DNA of 64,000 nucleotides from Chimonanthus salicifolius. Taxonomy: Eukaryota > Streptophyta > Magnoliopsida > Laurales > Calycanthaceae. The stretch lies in the NCBI GenBank assembly GCA_013350335.1, contig CM023533.1, positions 26,270,869 through 26,334,868 of the forward strand. Direction: 5' to 3'. The position numbers were made by a program, and so were the translations under genes. Position 1 is the first letter of the stretch. The number at the start of each line of letters is the position of its first letter. This document shows positions 48,201 to 61,408 of this stretch, piece by piece. The notes under the pieces were generated by a model, which saw nothing but the letters and a program-made list of their open reading frames with translations, did not search any database and had not been told where the DNA came from.

Positions 48201-49013
48201 AGTGTTCAATTTCGTCAAAATTGCAGCACCCAAGTGATCTGAGTGTTTAGATGAAGAAGAATATTGGGTCAATGATCTGATAGGCTAATGGTCTGTCATC
48301 TGTGAACTTGGAAGTGAGTAAACCAAGCATCTGGAAAAGAAGACAGAAAATAAATGGCTAAGACCATCTCGATGCCATCGATGATAGTTTGGAACTTTGG
48401 ATCACTGATCCATATTCAAAATTGTTGGACTTGAAGATATGTCAGAAGATTGGTTCTTTATGGGTCTGAAACCAGTTCCATGCTATATCTTTTATATTGA
48501 TAAAAATGGTACTATATCTTTTATTTATATGTATCTGAGAAATTGATTAAGCGACTGGTGTTTTTACTTACAACGGCATCGACTTGCAATAAAATAAAAT
48601 TTTCTTATTTTATCTTTTCATTTTAAACTGTTCTTAGCAATTTATCATGATAAAGTGAAAGACAAATTAAAAAATAATAATTTATAACAAGACAATGTCT
48701 GATATATATTATATTTACTGAAAACTAAGGTGTCCAAATGAACTACAATACAAAAGACGTATAATACACAAAAGTATTTTTCAATTTATACTATGGATGT
48801 AAAATGACAGGGAGGAAGATTGTAGCTGGAAGTACCACTGGGGGAATGAAAGAGACCCAAGAGATGTTAGATTTCGCTGGAAATCACAACATAACTGCAG
48901 ATGTTGAGGTTATTTCAATGGACTACTTGAACACTGCGATGGAGAGGCTCGCCAAAGGTGATGTCCGATATCGATTTGTCATCGACGTTGCCAATACCTT
49001 GACTGCCTCATAA
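45247..49013 (+). pseudogene. Cinnamyl/mannitol alcohol dehydrogenase (ELI3-type), copy 2, frameshift in exon 1
   Basis: Exons: 45247-45345, 46178-46291, 46688-47201, 47554-47707, 48811-49013. Without one extra base they give 360 aa, the normal size. Visible residues (numbering of that 360-aa form): catalytic zinc C50, H72 and C166; structural zinc C103, C106, C109 and C117 ([15 protein letters not shown], intact here and broken in copy 1); GLGGLG at 190-195; S213-T214-S215 of the NADP-preferring type. The defect is an extra C near 45299 that makes codon 19 a TAG (FGWAA-stop), so only exon 1 is damaged. No in-frame ATG downstream in exon 1 could rescue it. An alternative first exon would be needed for activity. 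It may be an assembly error. Confidence 0.85.
47800..48165. mobile_element. hAT-type MITE in dehydrogenase copy 2, intron 4
   Basis: Counterpart of the 27767-28150 element; left end AGGGGTGAAACTTGGGTTGG. The right flank AGTTATTA is kept, but the left flank has changed to GTTACCATTA. It is more diverged from its partner than the exons are. Confidence 0.7.
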
Positions 49014-52000
49014 ATGACGGGAGAAATTGTCATCATTCATCATCATTAAAGTTTTAGTTTCAAATTTGAAGTCAACTTTCCACTTTGCTTAGGTAATAAG
49101 TCCAAGGTTACCCTTTCATTGTAACTCTTAGATCTTGAAGATTTTCTGGTTTGCTTTGTCCTTGTTCTCTGTATCACTTTCTCATGAAACTTTCTTCATT
49201 TAGAATATATGTAATAACGAAAGTTGAGATCAAGTACAGATGTGCTAAGGTTTTTCTCCTTAAAATATAATGCATGAGAATGTTTGTTCAAGAGGGTTAC
49301 ATTCTAAAGATGAATCTTTTCTAAAATAATAAATTTAGGTCATTTCACTATAAGGACAGGTCTACCATAGGCCCATGATTTTATGTCTATTAAAACAATA
49401 GATAAATAGATTGATTATTATGAGCATATCAAATGGATAGATAGTTAGATTAACACGAGGAATATTTTTTTTATAACAAAGAACCACAAAACCCCCATCT
49501 CTCCTCAAATACGAGGGCATTCGGTAAAACTTCGGATCCCATGGGCATAGGGTTACTACGAGACTCGAACCTAAGGCATCTGTTTTCAGAGACAAAATAC
49601 CTACCAATTGATCTATTCTGTGCGAAGTAACTGCGCCACAATACAACATTGAATCATCTTTAACTTTTAATTTTTTAAGATAAAATAATCTATTGACTGA
49701 ATATTTTTACTTATCATGGTCAATTAAGTGGTGAGGATATAACTTTTGATTGGATCTAAATCTATAGAAGAAAACAATATTTTTAGAGGTATAAAATATA
49801 AATTCATTGCTTAGCGAGAGAGGCATGGGGCTTGTAGACCTGGACATGTTGTATGCTTGGGCTTTTCTTAATATGGTGGGTTAATCAATCTTAATACATC
49901 AGAGAAGCCATTGTTAGCTATAATGATACAATAATCCCTTAAGATGAAAATCAATAAATGCCAGTGAAAGTTGAACCCAATGCATTTGATTTGATGGACA
50001 ACAATGATCTCTTGGTACTCGAAAATCCTTCTTTATAAAGTCTGCCAAACCCTCTAACAATGAACCCAATATGTATTTTTGTCTTTTATCCACCAAGAAA
50101 TTTACTAAAGGCTCAATTAGGCCAGCACGTTAGGAGTGATCAAGATTTGGTTACATGATGCTAAATGCCTGTGTAGGACAGTAACCAGTTCTACTACCAT
50201 AGCTTAGTTAGCAGAGATTTATTTAGTTTGCTTACCTTTGGTTCTAAGGTTGTGTTTTATAATTCCATTTACACAGTAAGAAGTTACGGTTTCTTTTCTG
50301 TAGAAGAATATATTTCACCCAAAATCACAAAATTCAACAAACCAAGTTCTAGACTGGAGACTGTCTGCTCTGTATTTTCAGCACAAGAAAACCGTAATGA
50401 TGGACAATAGAATCTTATGATTGTTGTCAGTTTGCACTGAAATGGAAGATCAGTTGCTATTCAGTGATATTTCTAGTGACATCTGGGTATGTTTGAGATA
50501 TATTTCAGCTGAAGTCTCTATTTTTAGGAAATTTTTTAAGGAAGTGGTAAAGAAACAGAGATGAAGATGGAGCTTTTCCTCTGTTTCTCACACTTCACAG
50601 TAAAATGCAGCCACAGAGAGAAACATAAGACTTGTTGTCTTAATGCTTGGGAAGTATTGTAGATAATGGCATTGTGAGTAACCATAGTAAAATTCCCAAG
50701 CTACACTGGATCATCCATTTTTTTTTATGCTCATGTATGGCTCGTCATATCACCATCAACAGCAGCAGCAACCAATATTCTCTTCTAGGGTCAGTTTTAT
50801 GAATTTTTCTTCTCTAGTTAACTTTTTCTAAACTATATCATCAATTACTCTATAATTTAATATATTCCTTTACGAAACTCATAACATAAGTAGTCTAATA
50901 AAGGCATTTTCACAATTCAAGGCATTCATGGCCAAGGTAAAAAGGTTGTACATTGTATCAGGATAAAAGGTTTCTTAGAAATAGGTATCCATCCCAAAAG
51001 GCTAGCTCATTAAGTTGAGTGACCTAAGTGCATTATAAATCTCTCGACACTTTCACAATTTGGGACATTCATGGCCAAGGTGAAAAGGTTGTACATTGTA
51101 TCAAGATGAGAGGTTTGTTAAGACTGAGCATCTACTCCAAAAAGTTAGCCCATTAAATAGAGTGATCCAAATCCTTATGAGTTCCTACATCTATCTCTAC
51201 ATTTTTAATACGAGACTCATTTAATATTTGAAATCTAAGCAAATATATATCTTCCAAGAAGAAAGGGCTCCGGATCCCATTTCTTCAGCTTATGAGAGGC
51301 ATGAAATAGACGGGCGGCAATTTGCAGTCTATAAATGACATGACCTCAAGATCTGATTTATCACCCCATGACTGAGTCTCTACTGCATAGGATGAACACT
51401 GAGCAACCATATTGCGACCACCCATTTAGGGAAGAAAATAATTTTAGATCGGGTAGGTTCTACTTATGTCTACCCATTTTCCTAATATTTGTACCCATGG
51501 GTCTGAGTTCAGTTATTAGGATTGACAATTCGATCTACATAAATAGTGAAAATTCTTCCTAATTATCATCATAGTCTTAGGTTCAAATATTGGCATCGGC
51601 TTATTGAATTTTATTTTATTTTATTTTTCAATTTTATCAACATCATACTCTTACCACCCTACATTTTATCATATCCTATCTTACCGTCTCAATTTATCTC
51701 TTTAGCATCCTCCCCTTCTCTGATATGTCTTTCCCAATGTAGTTGTCTCGTATGAATTTTGAAATTGTCTCAAAATAGTTGTCTTATTTATATTGGAGTA
51801 GCATAAATTGTGTTGAAATAGATGAGAATCACCCCTCAGATGTATAGTGCTTTAAAGTCAAATTTAAGTTCCTTACAAAATACAAATGTTTAAAATAAGA
51901 CAACTAAAACGAAACAGAGGGAATACTTTTTTTAACTCCTAATAATGAGGTTGTTTTAGTCTTATATGTCGGTATACATACCATTTTAGGTGGCATTTCT

Positions 52001-53065
52001 TTATATTTTCTCATGCTGAAATAACTTTTAGGCCTTCTTTAATATTCATTTTTTATTTAATCTTTTGAATTTTGAATCAACATGTTCTTCTTACATAGAC
52101 ATTAAGCATTATTTTCTTTCTTCATTCCAAATCTAAATGCCATTTCATTGAAGCAGACATTTAATCAACTTTGTACTTTCATCTCACATGACATCTCACT
52201 AACTAGCATATATTTTGCCCAGCCTACTCTTGTGTTCTTAGTTATTTCCAAATTGAATTTTTCCATTATGCTCTACAGTTATTTTTGAATATCAATTTTT
52301 TCACTATGTAAATTTTCAATGAAAAATATCTTTTGACTTCAAATACAGACTTTAGAATATATATGAAGTTCAAATTTTAAAAATCTAAATTATTCATTAA
52401 TTTTAAAATATAAGAACACATTAATTTACCTTTTTAGTGAAACTACTGGAGCCACTGATAAATGAATCAAATGAAAAACACTTAGATAGAAAATTTAAAA
52501 TTTTATCAAAATCCTCTCATATGATTTATCTAACGATAAATCCTATAATTTTATAAATTACTTATTTCCATAGAAGTCCTGGTTTTCTGACTTGGACCTA
52601 TTTCATGCCATCGAACAAGCAAATGACCTCTTAGATCTTATTACCCAATTTCCCTTTTCTTTTTTTTTTTCAATTTGATTTCGTCGGAAATAAGTTCTGC
52701 CGGAAATATGAAGCACTGATAATTTGTTCCTTTTCCATGATGCCAAACAGATTTTACATTGATTTTAACCCACTCCATGTGAATGCAACAACAACACAGA
52801 TCTTGGACAACCATAAGATAATTTATTCTTCTTATTATAAAACATTATTTAAGTAAAGATAATTTATATTAACTTTATCAACGTAAACAAATAATCTTCA
52901 TTATTATTATTCTCTATAATTGGGTAGAATAAGATTATAATCTACGTTTCACCCATCTAATAGTAGATGAGAGTTTTAGTTATAAAACATTGCTGAAACT
53001 TTCTTTATCTCACAAAACAATAGAAATTGAGAACTTTGGAAAATATAACTGTAAATTAATGAAGA
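49014..53065. other. 3' flank of dehydrogenase copy 2, with private insertion
   Basis: Matches 29201-32772, including the SINE (about 49450-49640) and the ~150-bp direct repeat (about 50906-51190). From about 51559 to 52446 it carries ~890 bp absent from unit 1. Imperfect TAGTGAAAATTCTTC-like flanks lie on both sides. Inside, around 51710-51930, are words (AGTTGTCTTATTTA, AAAATAAGACAACT, ACAGAGGGAATA) that resemble a Stowaway-type Tc1/mariner MITE. No gene is supported. Confidence 0.5.
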
Positions 53066-53804
53066 AAATATCAAGAAAATCGATTTTTTTAAATGATAAA
53101 AGAATGAAATTTTCAATAAACTCTAGTCTTCGACCACAGATATTACTCAATGCAAAACAAATCAAGCACATACGTTGCCTATTAAGCAACAGTCTGCAAG
53201 TTGTAACAAATGACCACATTTTGGTTGATGTTAATTTGGCTATTTGAAGAGCTGTAAAAAATTAATATCAGATTCAGGTCAAGTTCAGCTCAAATTTGGC
53301 TCATTTTAATATACAGGGTAAGAAATCAGAAGAACACCTAAATTAAATTCACATGAAATTTAAGTAGAATGCACCAACATATCTTGTAAATTTAACAAAT
53401 ATTTTTTTATAACCAAGGTGTCTAGGTCGAGGCTTACTACAGTAATTTTACGAGGAGTAACCTTTTAGGGTGGAGTAAAAATTGAACTAGAGTGCTAAAG
53501 TAAACTTTAATATTTACAGCTCAGTAAACTAGAGTAAAAATCAACGTACAACTTTTGAAAGAGTTTTTAATTATCACTCCAACCCCTTTAGATTATAAAT
53601 CTAACACCTACCATATTCGAATAGAGTACTACAAGAAGAGTAATAATTGACTTATAAAATGTTGACAAAATTAAATATATATCTCACCTCATTATATAAT
53701 TTCTTAACTTTTTAAAATCAGACCATACATGAGATGTTCAAAATACCCTATAGTTCATCTTGAAATAATATTTTACTTGTTTCTCTTCGTCAAATTACTA
53801 AGTT

Positions 53805-54190
53805 GGAAATAAAGGCCAGCGATCCTCCCTCGAGCATTTTGTATATATAGACACGGGTTTTACCGTGATACCCAATTTGCCCTCCACCTGCTCTATCGAA
53901 GAAAAAAGAATACAAGAAATTCATAAACTGTGGAAATCAGCTCGTTAAAATTCATGAACAATGCAAATCGGCTAGCCAAATTCATGAACAGTGCAATCGA
54001 CTTGTCAAACATCATGAACAGCACAAATTGACTCACCGAAATTGCAAATTCGCATGCCGAAATTCACATGAACAGTAAAAATCAGCCCGTCAAAATTTTA
54101 CTGTTCGTGCAAAGGATAAATCGAGAATACACTAAAATCCGTGTCACTAAATACAGAATGCCAGTACGAGGATCGTTGGCCGGAAATAAA
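53805..54190. mobile_element. Mutator-type MITE (family M, copy 2)
   Basis: A 368-bp element (53814-54181) starts GGCCAGCGATCCTCCC and ends with the inverse of GGCCAACGATCCTCG. It is flanked by a perfect 9-bp duplication GGAAATAAA (53805-53813, 54182-54190). The interior has ATTCATGAACAGTGCAAATCGG-like words repeated every ~30 bp. Confidence 0.88.
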
Positions 54191-54212
54191 TGGTGATATT
54201 ATTTTCCTGCAG

Positions 54213-54239
54213 GGAGAGAGAGAGAGAGAGAGAGGAGAG
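54213..54239. repeat. (GA)n microsatellite
   Basis: A short GA run just beyond the MITE and about 220 bp past the Dof stop codon. Confidence 0.9.
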
Positions 54240-54457
54240 AACTGTAGAAGGAAACTGACCTATCTTAGGAAGAAAACATCATCTCAGCTTAGCTGGAAGA
54301 AGAAAAACAAATGAACCTTATGAAAGAACATGAAGAAAATATTTTAAATAATAATAATAAATCTAGCCTTCATTCTTGTTACTCTGTCTTGCTTTTTACC
54401 CAATTACCTTACACTGATTCTTGATGGGTTTCCTCTCAATATTTTTTTTATTCTCTT

Positions 54458-55538
54458 CTAACGCAATGCAGTGTAGTACTGATGCGGATCGTTCCACGTC
54501 TGCATGTCATTCCAGCCATTAATGGCAGAGTCGCTGCTTCCATCGATCACACCATAGGAATTCTCCAAAACCAACTCATTTGCCTTAACATCTGTCTGAA
54601 ATGAGATGGATTGTTTCTGCTGAGGATGATTTTCAATCAAAGAATTAGAAGCTGAGGAAAACATAGCCAATCTCTGCTGCTGTAGTTTCCAATGCAATTC
54701 TTGGTTCATGGATCTGAGGGACTCGATAGAAGAAGCCATGCTGTCCTGAATCCTCCCACCAACACCAGAACTCAGTTCCTGGATGGGAGCTGTTGGAAGA
54801 GAATGGTTAAAGACCTCCAGAGAAGCCGTATATGCAGCAGAAGCATCAAGAGCTGAACAGAGAGAAGTGGCTGGAGTATATTGAAAGCCTCCAAAGGAGC
54901 ATAACTGGCTAAAGCCACCAGCATTGGGGGAATCCAACCCGGAGAAGTGGCCAACCAACAATGAAGGGGCCGATGCCAACTTGGTTTTCTTCTTCCGGCA
55001 GCCTCCACCAACCGGGACGTTGCGCAAGGCCCCTCCTTTAGTCCAGTACCTCCGGCATGTCTTGCAGAAGTACCTGTAAACTTTCATAAAACCATATTAT
55101 TCAATGTCTATCAAACTGCATATGTATTTATATTCTATTATGAATTTAATATTTATCTCATATTTTGTTTAATATATTTAGAGTTTCCTCTTTTATGTCT
55201 TTCATATTTGTATTTCATTATAAACAAGATTATAGAGTCTCTGCTTTGTGCCATAGTTCGAACGAAAAATAGACCGACATAACTAAATATCGTACACACA
55301 ATATGAAGTAAATGCTAAGTATATTTAACATCTAAATATATCCTAATATATTCTAACAATACCTTGGCTGTGTGAGACTGTAATTGTTGTAATAGCAGAA
55401 TTTTGTGTTCGGCGAATCGCACCTCGGGCAATTAAGAGCCTCGATGGGTGGCCTCAGATTCATCGATTGCTTGCGGCTGTCCACCGACGGTTGCTTAACG
55501 TCGGGAGGCTTGGCTGAAGCATTACCCGTTGACGGCAT
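54458..55538 (-). CDS. Dof zinc-finger transcription factor, 263 aa, two exons
   Basis: Plant-specific nuclear DNA-binding protein that recognises AAAG cores. Exon 1 is 55538-55363 and exon 2 is 55073-54458, joined in phase across a ~290-bp intron. The intron falls inside the finger between TQP and RYFCKTC. The Dof domain covers residues 35-87 with zinc ligands C37, C40, C62 and C65 (CX2CX21CX2C), followed by [20 protein letters not shown], a basic stretch that normally contacts DNA and directs nuclear import. The C-terminal half is Ser/Gln-rich ([11 protein letters not shown]) and ends [13 protein letters not shown]. The upstream minus strand has a CT-rich leader (about 55785-55805), and TATTTAAAG near 55830 could be a TATA box. 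The frame is fully intact. The subfamily within Dof is not assigned. Confidence 0.95.
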
Positions 55539-55901
55539 CACTATATCCCGATAGAATAGAAATGGAGAGGATGAGAATTGAATGTGTGTGGGCTTGTTCC
55601 AGCGATTTCAAGACTTGAGTTTTCTTGGGAAAGAGGGAAGAGGCAAAATTCAATGTTCTCATGCAAAGGGATGTTTGATGGCTGCTTGTGATTGTCATCA
55701 AAGTAGGAAAATGGCAAATTTTTTGTTTCTACTTTGAAGAGAACAGAGTGTTTGTATTTGGTTGATGATAAGGAAATCAATGGAAAGAGAGAGGGGGAGA
55801 GAGTTACACAATGTAAGTAGTCTTTAAATAAGAGGTATTTTTGCTATTTAAAGTTCATTTTTTCCATGATAAAAAGACAAAAAAACTTATATTGGTGACA
55901 A
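55539..55901. other. Dof promoter and leader region
   Basis: Holds the likely 5' UTR (CT-rich on the minus strand) and core promoter of the Dof gene. A 79-aa minus-strand frame here has no family match and overlaps the leader, so it is not called. Confidence 0.5.
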
Positions 55902-56352
55902 GATTTTTTTGGATAGCAATCCTCTCACGAGGGGTTTATGTTACCAGACACGGGAATTAGTGGATTCCCGATTTTACCCTTTGCATGAACAGTAAAATCA
56001 AACATTTAGCATGAACAGTAAAATCGGACATTTCGTATAAACGGTAAAATTTTGGCTAGCCGATTTAGTGTTAATATAAATTTTCGGCTAGCTGATTTAC
56101 TATTCATAGGAAATTTCGACTAGTTGATTTACTGTTCATGCGAATTTCAGTGAGCCGATATTACTGTTCATACAAATTTCGGCAAGCCAATTTACTGTTC
56201 ATGTGAAGGGTTGATGAGCCGATTTTACTCTTCATGTGAAGGGTTGATGAGCCGATTTTACTCTTCATGCGAAGGGTAAAATCGAAAATCCACTGATTCC
56301 CGTATCTGGTTACACAAAAAACTCGTGGGAGGATAGCTACCCAGTTTTTTTA
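55902..56352. mobile_element. Mutator-type MITE (family M, copy 3), with internal tandem repeats
   Basis: An element of ~430 bp (55911-56343) has ends GGATAGCAATCCTCTCACG and, reversed, GGGTAGCTATCCTCCCACG. The flanks GATTTTTTT and AGTTTTTTT match imperfectly. The interior is an array of ~31-35 bp units built on GCCGATTTACTGTTCATGCG. Two adjacent 35-bp units near 56205-56275 are almost identical. It lies upstream of the Dof gene. Confidence 0.8.
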
Positions 56353-59300
56353 TTCATTATTGAATATAAAGTTAAGATTTTAGATTTCAGACAGTGAATC
56401 GTTGGTGAAGTGTTGCAAAATTTTATGCAATTCAATAATAACACTTTAATCATAGAGATTTTCATATCTACAAGAATACTTTTATTACTTACTATTTTTT
56501 TACAACTTTGATTAAAAATGTGAAACATGCCTAAGTGTTTGATGGACTGTATTCAAATGATTTAAATTAACAAAGATTAGAGTTGAACTGCTGATTATAA
56601 ACTGAGTTTTAAAATATTATTATTAATGAAATAATACGTTTTCTTAAGAGCATATGAAATTTCTACAGAATGAAGGAGTTATTATTTCACAAAGTTTTTT
56701 AATATAAAATAAAATTCTTTGTCAAGATAATAAGGCACTTGAAACAAAATAAGGAAAGATATAAAATTAACATACCCAAATATATCTACACTTTGGAGAG
56801 TATGCAAAATTTCGAACCAAGAACTTTATTTAGATTAAAATAAGGCCCACTATATTTTCTAGAATAGAACTTTTGCATCCAGAGTGATCATAAGATTTAT
56901 AGAATAAAAAAGTGAAAATTTTAAACATAGTGTCCTCAAGAGAAAATATGACAAATATACTAAAGGGAAAATAAAATCTTTTTTCATTTTTATAATTAAA
57001 TATTTGAAAAAAGTTGATAGACTTATATAGTTCAATTGATTATGTCATGGTTTAAAAAACAGAAGGTCACGAATTCAAATCTCTATAGTTTAATTTTACT
57101 GTTCTTTAGAGTTAGTGAATTTATCCGAAAGAATTTTAGATTGTGTATTCTATGATTTCCTACGGGTAAACTTAAAAAATAAATATATAAAAAATTACGA
57201 TTGCGTGCATGAATCATAGATTTGTAAGATAAATAGGGGATGGGGCGAGAGGATAAGGTGTCAGGTTGAAGCAATAAAAGGGCTAGTAAGTTGACAGAAG
57301 CCTTAGGCCTGCAGAGAACAGCAGCCATGCCTGTTCTGTTCCATGTTAAGTCTTTTCTTGATGTGTAAGTAAAAAAAAAATCCACACACGGCTGCTGTAA
57401 TCACGGCGCCTTCGCTGTGAATTCTTCTCTGTTCCAGTGAGAATTTACACGTGAGACTCTGTAAATGCGTATTTCATTAAAATGGATCATGAACTTCTTC
57501 ATATTAGATGATGAAATAGATATAAAATTCGTAAGGTTTTCAGTAAAGATTCAAAGAACAATCTTTCCTTATTATTATTGATATCATTACTCTTGCTTTT
57601 AATTTTTTAAATAATTAATATTATATGACAAAAAAATTTAAAAAAAAATGTGTTATACCTCTAAGCTAATTTCATATATATATATAAAACAAGTCATTGA
57701 TAAATCTCAACACTCTTTTTTAGTGAGCATTATCCATCTTCTTTGATGATCTCTTAATCTCTTTATTGAGTCGCCATCACCAAACTCAAACTTGAAAATG
57801 TCAATTATTAAAGTCCTATCATACCAAAAGTCTTAAAGCTGATTAAAGACAAAAGTATTGAACTCTTTATCCTATTCCATTATAAGACCTATATTCTAAA
57901 CTAATCTTCATACATACATAATAAGTCATGAATGGACCTCAATATATAAATATTTTAAAATAAATTATTATATTTATATTTTTCATATAGATATTGGCCA
58001 AGTGAATAATACAGTAACAGATACGATGCTCATGCCACCTTGGAAGCAAGTAAATGCATTAAATTTACAATCCTTACTGTGGATGACCAATGAGAGATTT
58101 TGAATGTAAAAGACCAACATCAGAATCCTACACAGCGTTGGGAAAAAAGATGATTGAAGCATGACGATGAGTGAGTGCACCGCCAAAACCAGTGGAAGAA
58201 GGTGACGAAAAGGAAAAGTGGAGACGTGAGGAGAAGGAGATGGCAACGTAGAAAGGTGGCGGTTTGATCCCCGTGAAACAATACCAAATACATTTACATG
58301 ATTATTTTAAAGTAAAAGTTTTATTAATGAAGTGCTTTTATTAAAAATTATTTACAAAGCTTGGGAGATTTGTTGGGTTAATTTTTTTTTTTATCATTAA
58401 TTTAATTACAGAGTAAAGTTCTTGTTTCCTTAATGGAGAATATAATACACAAAATGTTTTTGAAAGTGGAGAATGCAGGTTTATAGCACAGAATGAAATT
58501 TAGAGTATCTCTTAATAAGTGGTTGGATCATTACAAGTGTCACATGAATGTAACTTGTTACAGCTGTTGCTGGAAGAATATCACCCACTGATTCTCACGG
58601 CATACATCTTCAGCTCAGTTGAGTTTTAGGCCCTTAACTCAGATCGGACATTTGTTTGGTTAGAGTTCTCTGCGTGGAGATTTTCGTTTTAAGGCTAAGA
58701 TATCTAGGCTTCTAAGAGTACCTGATTAATTTTTAACACATGTGCAAATTTCTCTATCCACACACTGGATAATACTCTAAAAAGTGACATTTTTGTGTTG
58801 AAAGTAACTTAAACTTTGGACTATGGATCAATGTCTTGGACACTTCATTCGATAAATATTCAAGGCTATGGTTTGGATATTCAATAAATCAATTTTCAAC
58901 CGATTTGTGCTGTGAAGAAATGAATTATTCAAATTCTCAAGTCAAGTTCATAACTATGAAGCATAAATATCTGGCTAGGGTTGAAATTTTAGGCCAGCCC
59001 AAGTCTGAACTCATCCTTGTCCACCCAAAAGAATTAGACTCAAGCCACTTTCAGCGCAAGCCTATTGGGGTAATCAAGGAAAGCCCATCTCAAATTAGGG
59101 CTGGCTCGGGCTTGTGCATTTCAGGCCTCAACGGATCCTGAAAGCCCATTTCTTAAGAGCAAGATAAATCTTATTGTATGTAAAAATTACGTCACATATA
59201 TAAATATAATGTTGTGAAGTACGAAGTCTCGGTCAACAATTCATGTGCCATAACATCTAAACCGGACCAAGGCATAGGATTGGGCCCTATAGCTATAACT

Positions 59301-60591
59301 AGAGCCCAAGTACTCTACCCGAGCTGCACTCCGAATTTGGGCATGGTTATAGTTGGGCAATTTGTGTCAGACTTGATAACAAGTGAATTGGGCCAAGAAA
59401 ATGAATTTCAGGCTTGGTATAGGATAATGTACTTAAGGGCCTCAAATATCCAAGCCCATCCAAGTTTCGCTTATACATTGGTCATTGAACATGTCTCAAA
59501 GTTGATCCCATAAAAGGTTTTATTCTTGTAATTTTCCTTTTAGACCTAAATTGAAATATTAATCTACTACTTTGGGAGATTTGTTTCGGATATATTTCTT
59601 TGTATATCACATAATAGTTTAAATTAAAATTGTCTAAAGAGCAATAATTAAAGATAAAAAAATTACAATAGTCAATGTAGTAAATGTATAATAAAAAGTC
59701 TCACCATATATAATAGACCATGTATTATTGATCTCTTTAAGATCAATTCTACGTTGGTAACTTAGAAGAATTGGATCTAACCTAGTAATATAGACAAGCC
59801 AATTGTAACAATTTTATTAGGGGATTTTTTCTAAATAGCCTCCTATCTTTGGAGTTTATTTGAAAAATGTCTCTAAAATTTTCATAATTCTAAAAAACTC
59901 TAACTTTTAATAAAATTTTAAAGGGTCTATTGACTATGTTGACTAAAAGTCAACCTCCTTTTGAAGATTATTATGCTTATAGCAAATAGTTTGCATCATG
60001 TAAAGTATTTTATGGAGTTTTCATGAGATAGTTTTTCACCCATTATCATATTCTACATTAATTATATGATATGCACTTAGCATACTCCTAATCTAATCAA
60101 AATCAAAGCTAATCTCGTCATTCGATTAAAATTAAGATTGTTTTTCATCATTGATTTTCTAGCTTTAAAATCTAATACTCTAATTGTCTAATTTAGTTGG
60201 TTATTGAGATGCTACTAATCAATAAGAACTATTTTTCAATCACACTATTCGTTAATGCTACTGACCTGTGAACTATGGTGAAGGAACCTTTCTAAAATTT
60301 TATCAAAAGCCAAGAGGTATTTTTAAAATTATAAAAATCCTGAGAGCCTTTTTTCAAATAAACCCAAAAGATAATTATTTAAAAAAAAAAAAAAACTTTA
60401 CTATAAATATACATTTCATTACATTAAACCGACCACAATTTCTAATTGTTTAATTTGAGAAATCTTGAGGAAAAAATACATTGCGCTGATACTAATTCGT
60501 TCGTCACCTCTTCGGACTCCGGCCACTGATATAGTACGTATCAAACTGTATTTTTTACCATAGTATGCCACTTTCAATATATGAAAACTCA

Positions 60592-60921
60592 TTGCAAATT
60601 AGGGCTGCAACTCGGGTCGGGTTTTGATCCGACCTGCATGACACAACCTGAGAAATTATGCTGGTTGGGTTGAGAATTTCGGACCAGTAGGTTGGGTCAG
60701 GTTGAGAAGACAAAACCCATATGAAATTCGGGTCGGGTCAGGTTAAGAATTTTACAAGTTAATCCGACCCAACTTGACCCAGCTATTAAAAGTGCGGGTT
60801 GGGTCAGAATTCGGATTGATTTGGGTTAAAATTGGAGTAAGATCAGATCAGATTCCAAAAATATCAACTCGAGTTAGAGAGAACCCAATCTGCCCGACTC
60901 TAATGGCAGCCTATTGCAAAT
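60592..60921. mobile_element. hAT-type MITE
   Basis: A 314-bp element (60600-60913) lies between perfect 8-bp duplications TTGCAAAT (60592-60599, 60914-60921). Ends read TAGGGCTGCAACTCGGGTCG and, reversed, TAGGCTGCCATTAGAGTCGG. The interior has the same GGGTCGGGT/CCGACCC words as the elements in the dehydrogenase introns. Confidence 0.88.
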
Positions 60922-61408
60922 AGTCCAAATTTGTCTCAACAAGATGACAAGACATGAGAATTGGTGGGGGCAAAGAGATGAGGATTGGTGAATTGCATGG
61001 TGGAAGTGGAAATCCATGTACCAAAAGCAAAAGCAAGGCATATGGGGGATGTCTTTATTCCTTGTCCAATCTCCAAGTTGAGAACATTCTTCTCCAAACC
61101 TCCCAAAACTTTTGGGTTGCGGACGAAGAAAGCTTCTTGGAATGACGTTTGAAAAGGAAACGCCAATAGAATGACTCTGTAATTGATGGATTGATTCATC
61201 AAAACCTGCAACCCAAGATAAAAAATTAATTTAGTTAATACATTATGTATCGGTCGAATTAAAAAACTTCAATGCGAGTTTTTAAATCTAATTTTTGGCA
61301 TTTCAAAATACTGATAAAATGCTCTATTCACTTAATTTTAATTTATAATTTAATTCTTTTTCTTCTTAACTTCTTTATCTTCTTCCCCTTTCTTTTTTCT
61401 CCACGTCA

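Larger units (their letters stand above)
32771..53065. repeat. Large direct tandem duplication, unit 2 (20.3 kb)
   Basis: Second copy of 15209-32772 in the same order and orientation. It is longer mainly because of the 3.5-kb Mutator-like element and an ~890-bp insertion at 51.6-52.4 kb. It lacks the unit-1-specific ~1.1-kb insertion and part of the unit-1 sequence near 28.4 and 31.5-31.8 kb. Intergenic and intron sequence aligns almost base for base over long stretches, so the event is fairly recent. Confidence 0.95.
53066..54457. other. Intergenic region between the duplication and the Dof gene
   Basis: AT-rich; contains a Mutator-type MITE and a GA microsatellite, followed by the Dof 3' UTR region. 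No gene is seen. Confidence 0.6.

Noticed and set aside
58836..59513. Two ~100-aa plus-strand frames
   Set aside because: No family match. The DNA contains GGCCAGCCCAAG and GGGCTGGCTCGGGC words suggestive of a worn MITE, but no ends or target duplications could be fixed, so neither gene nor element is called.
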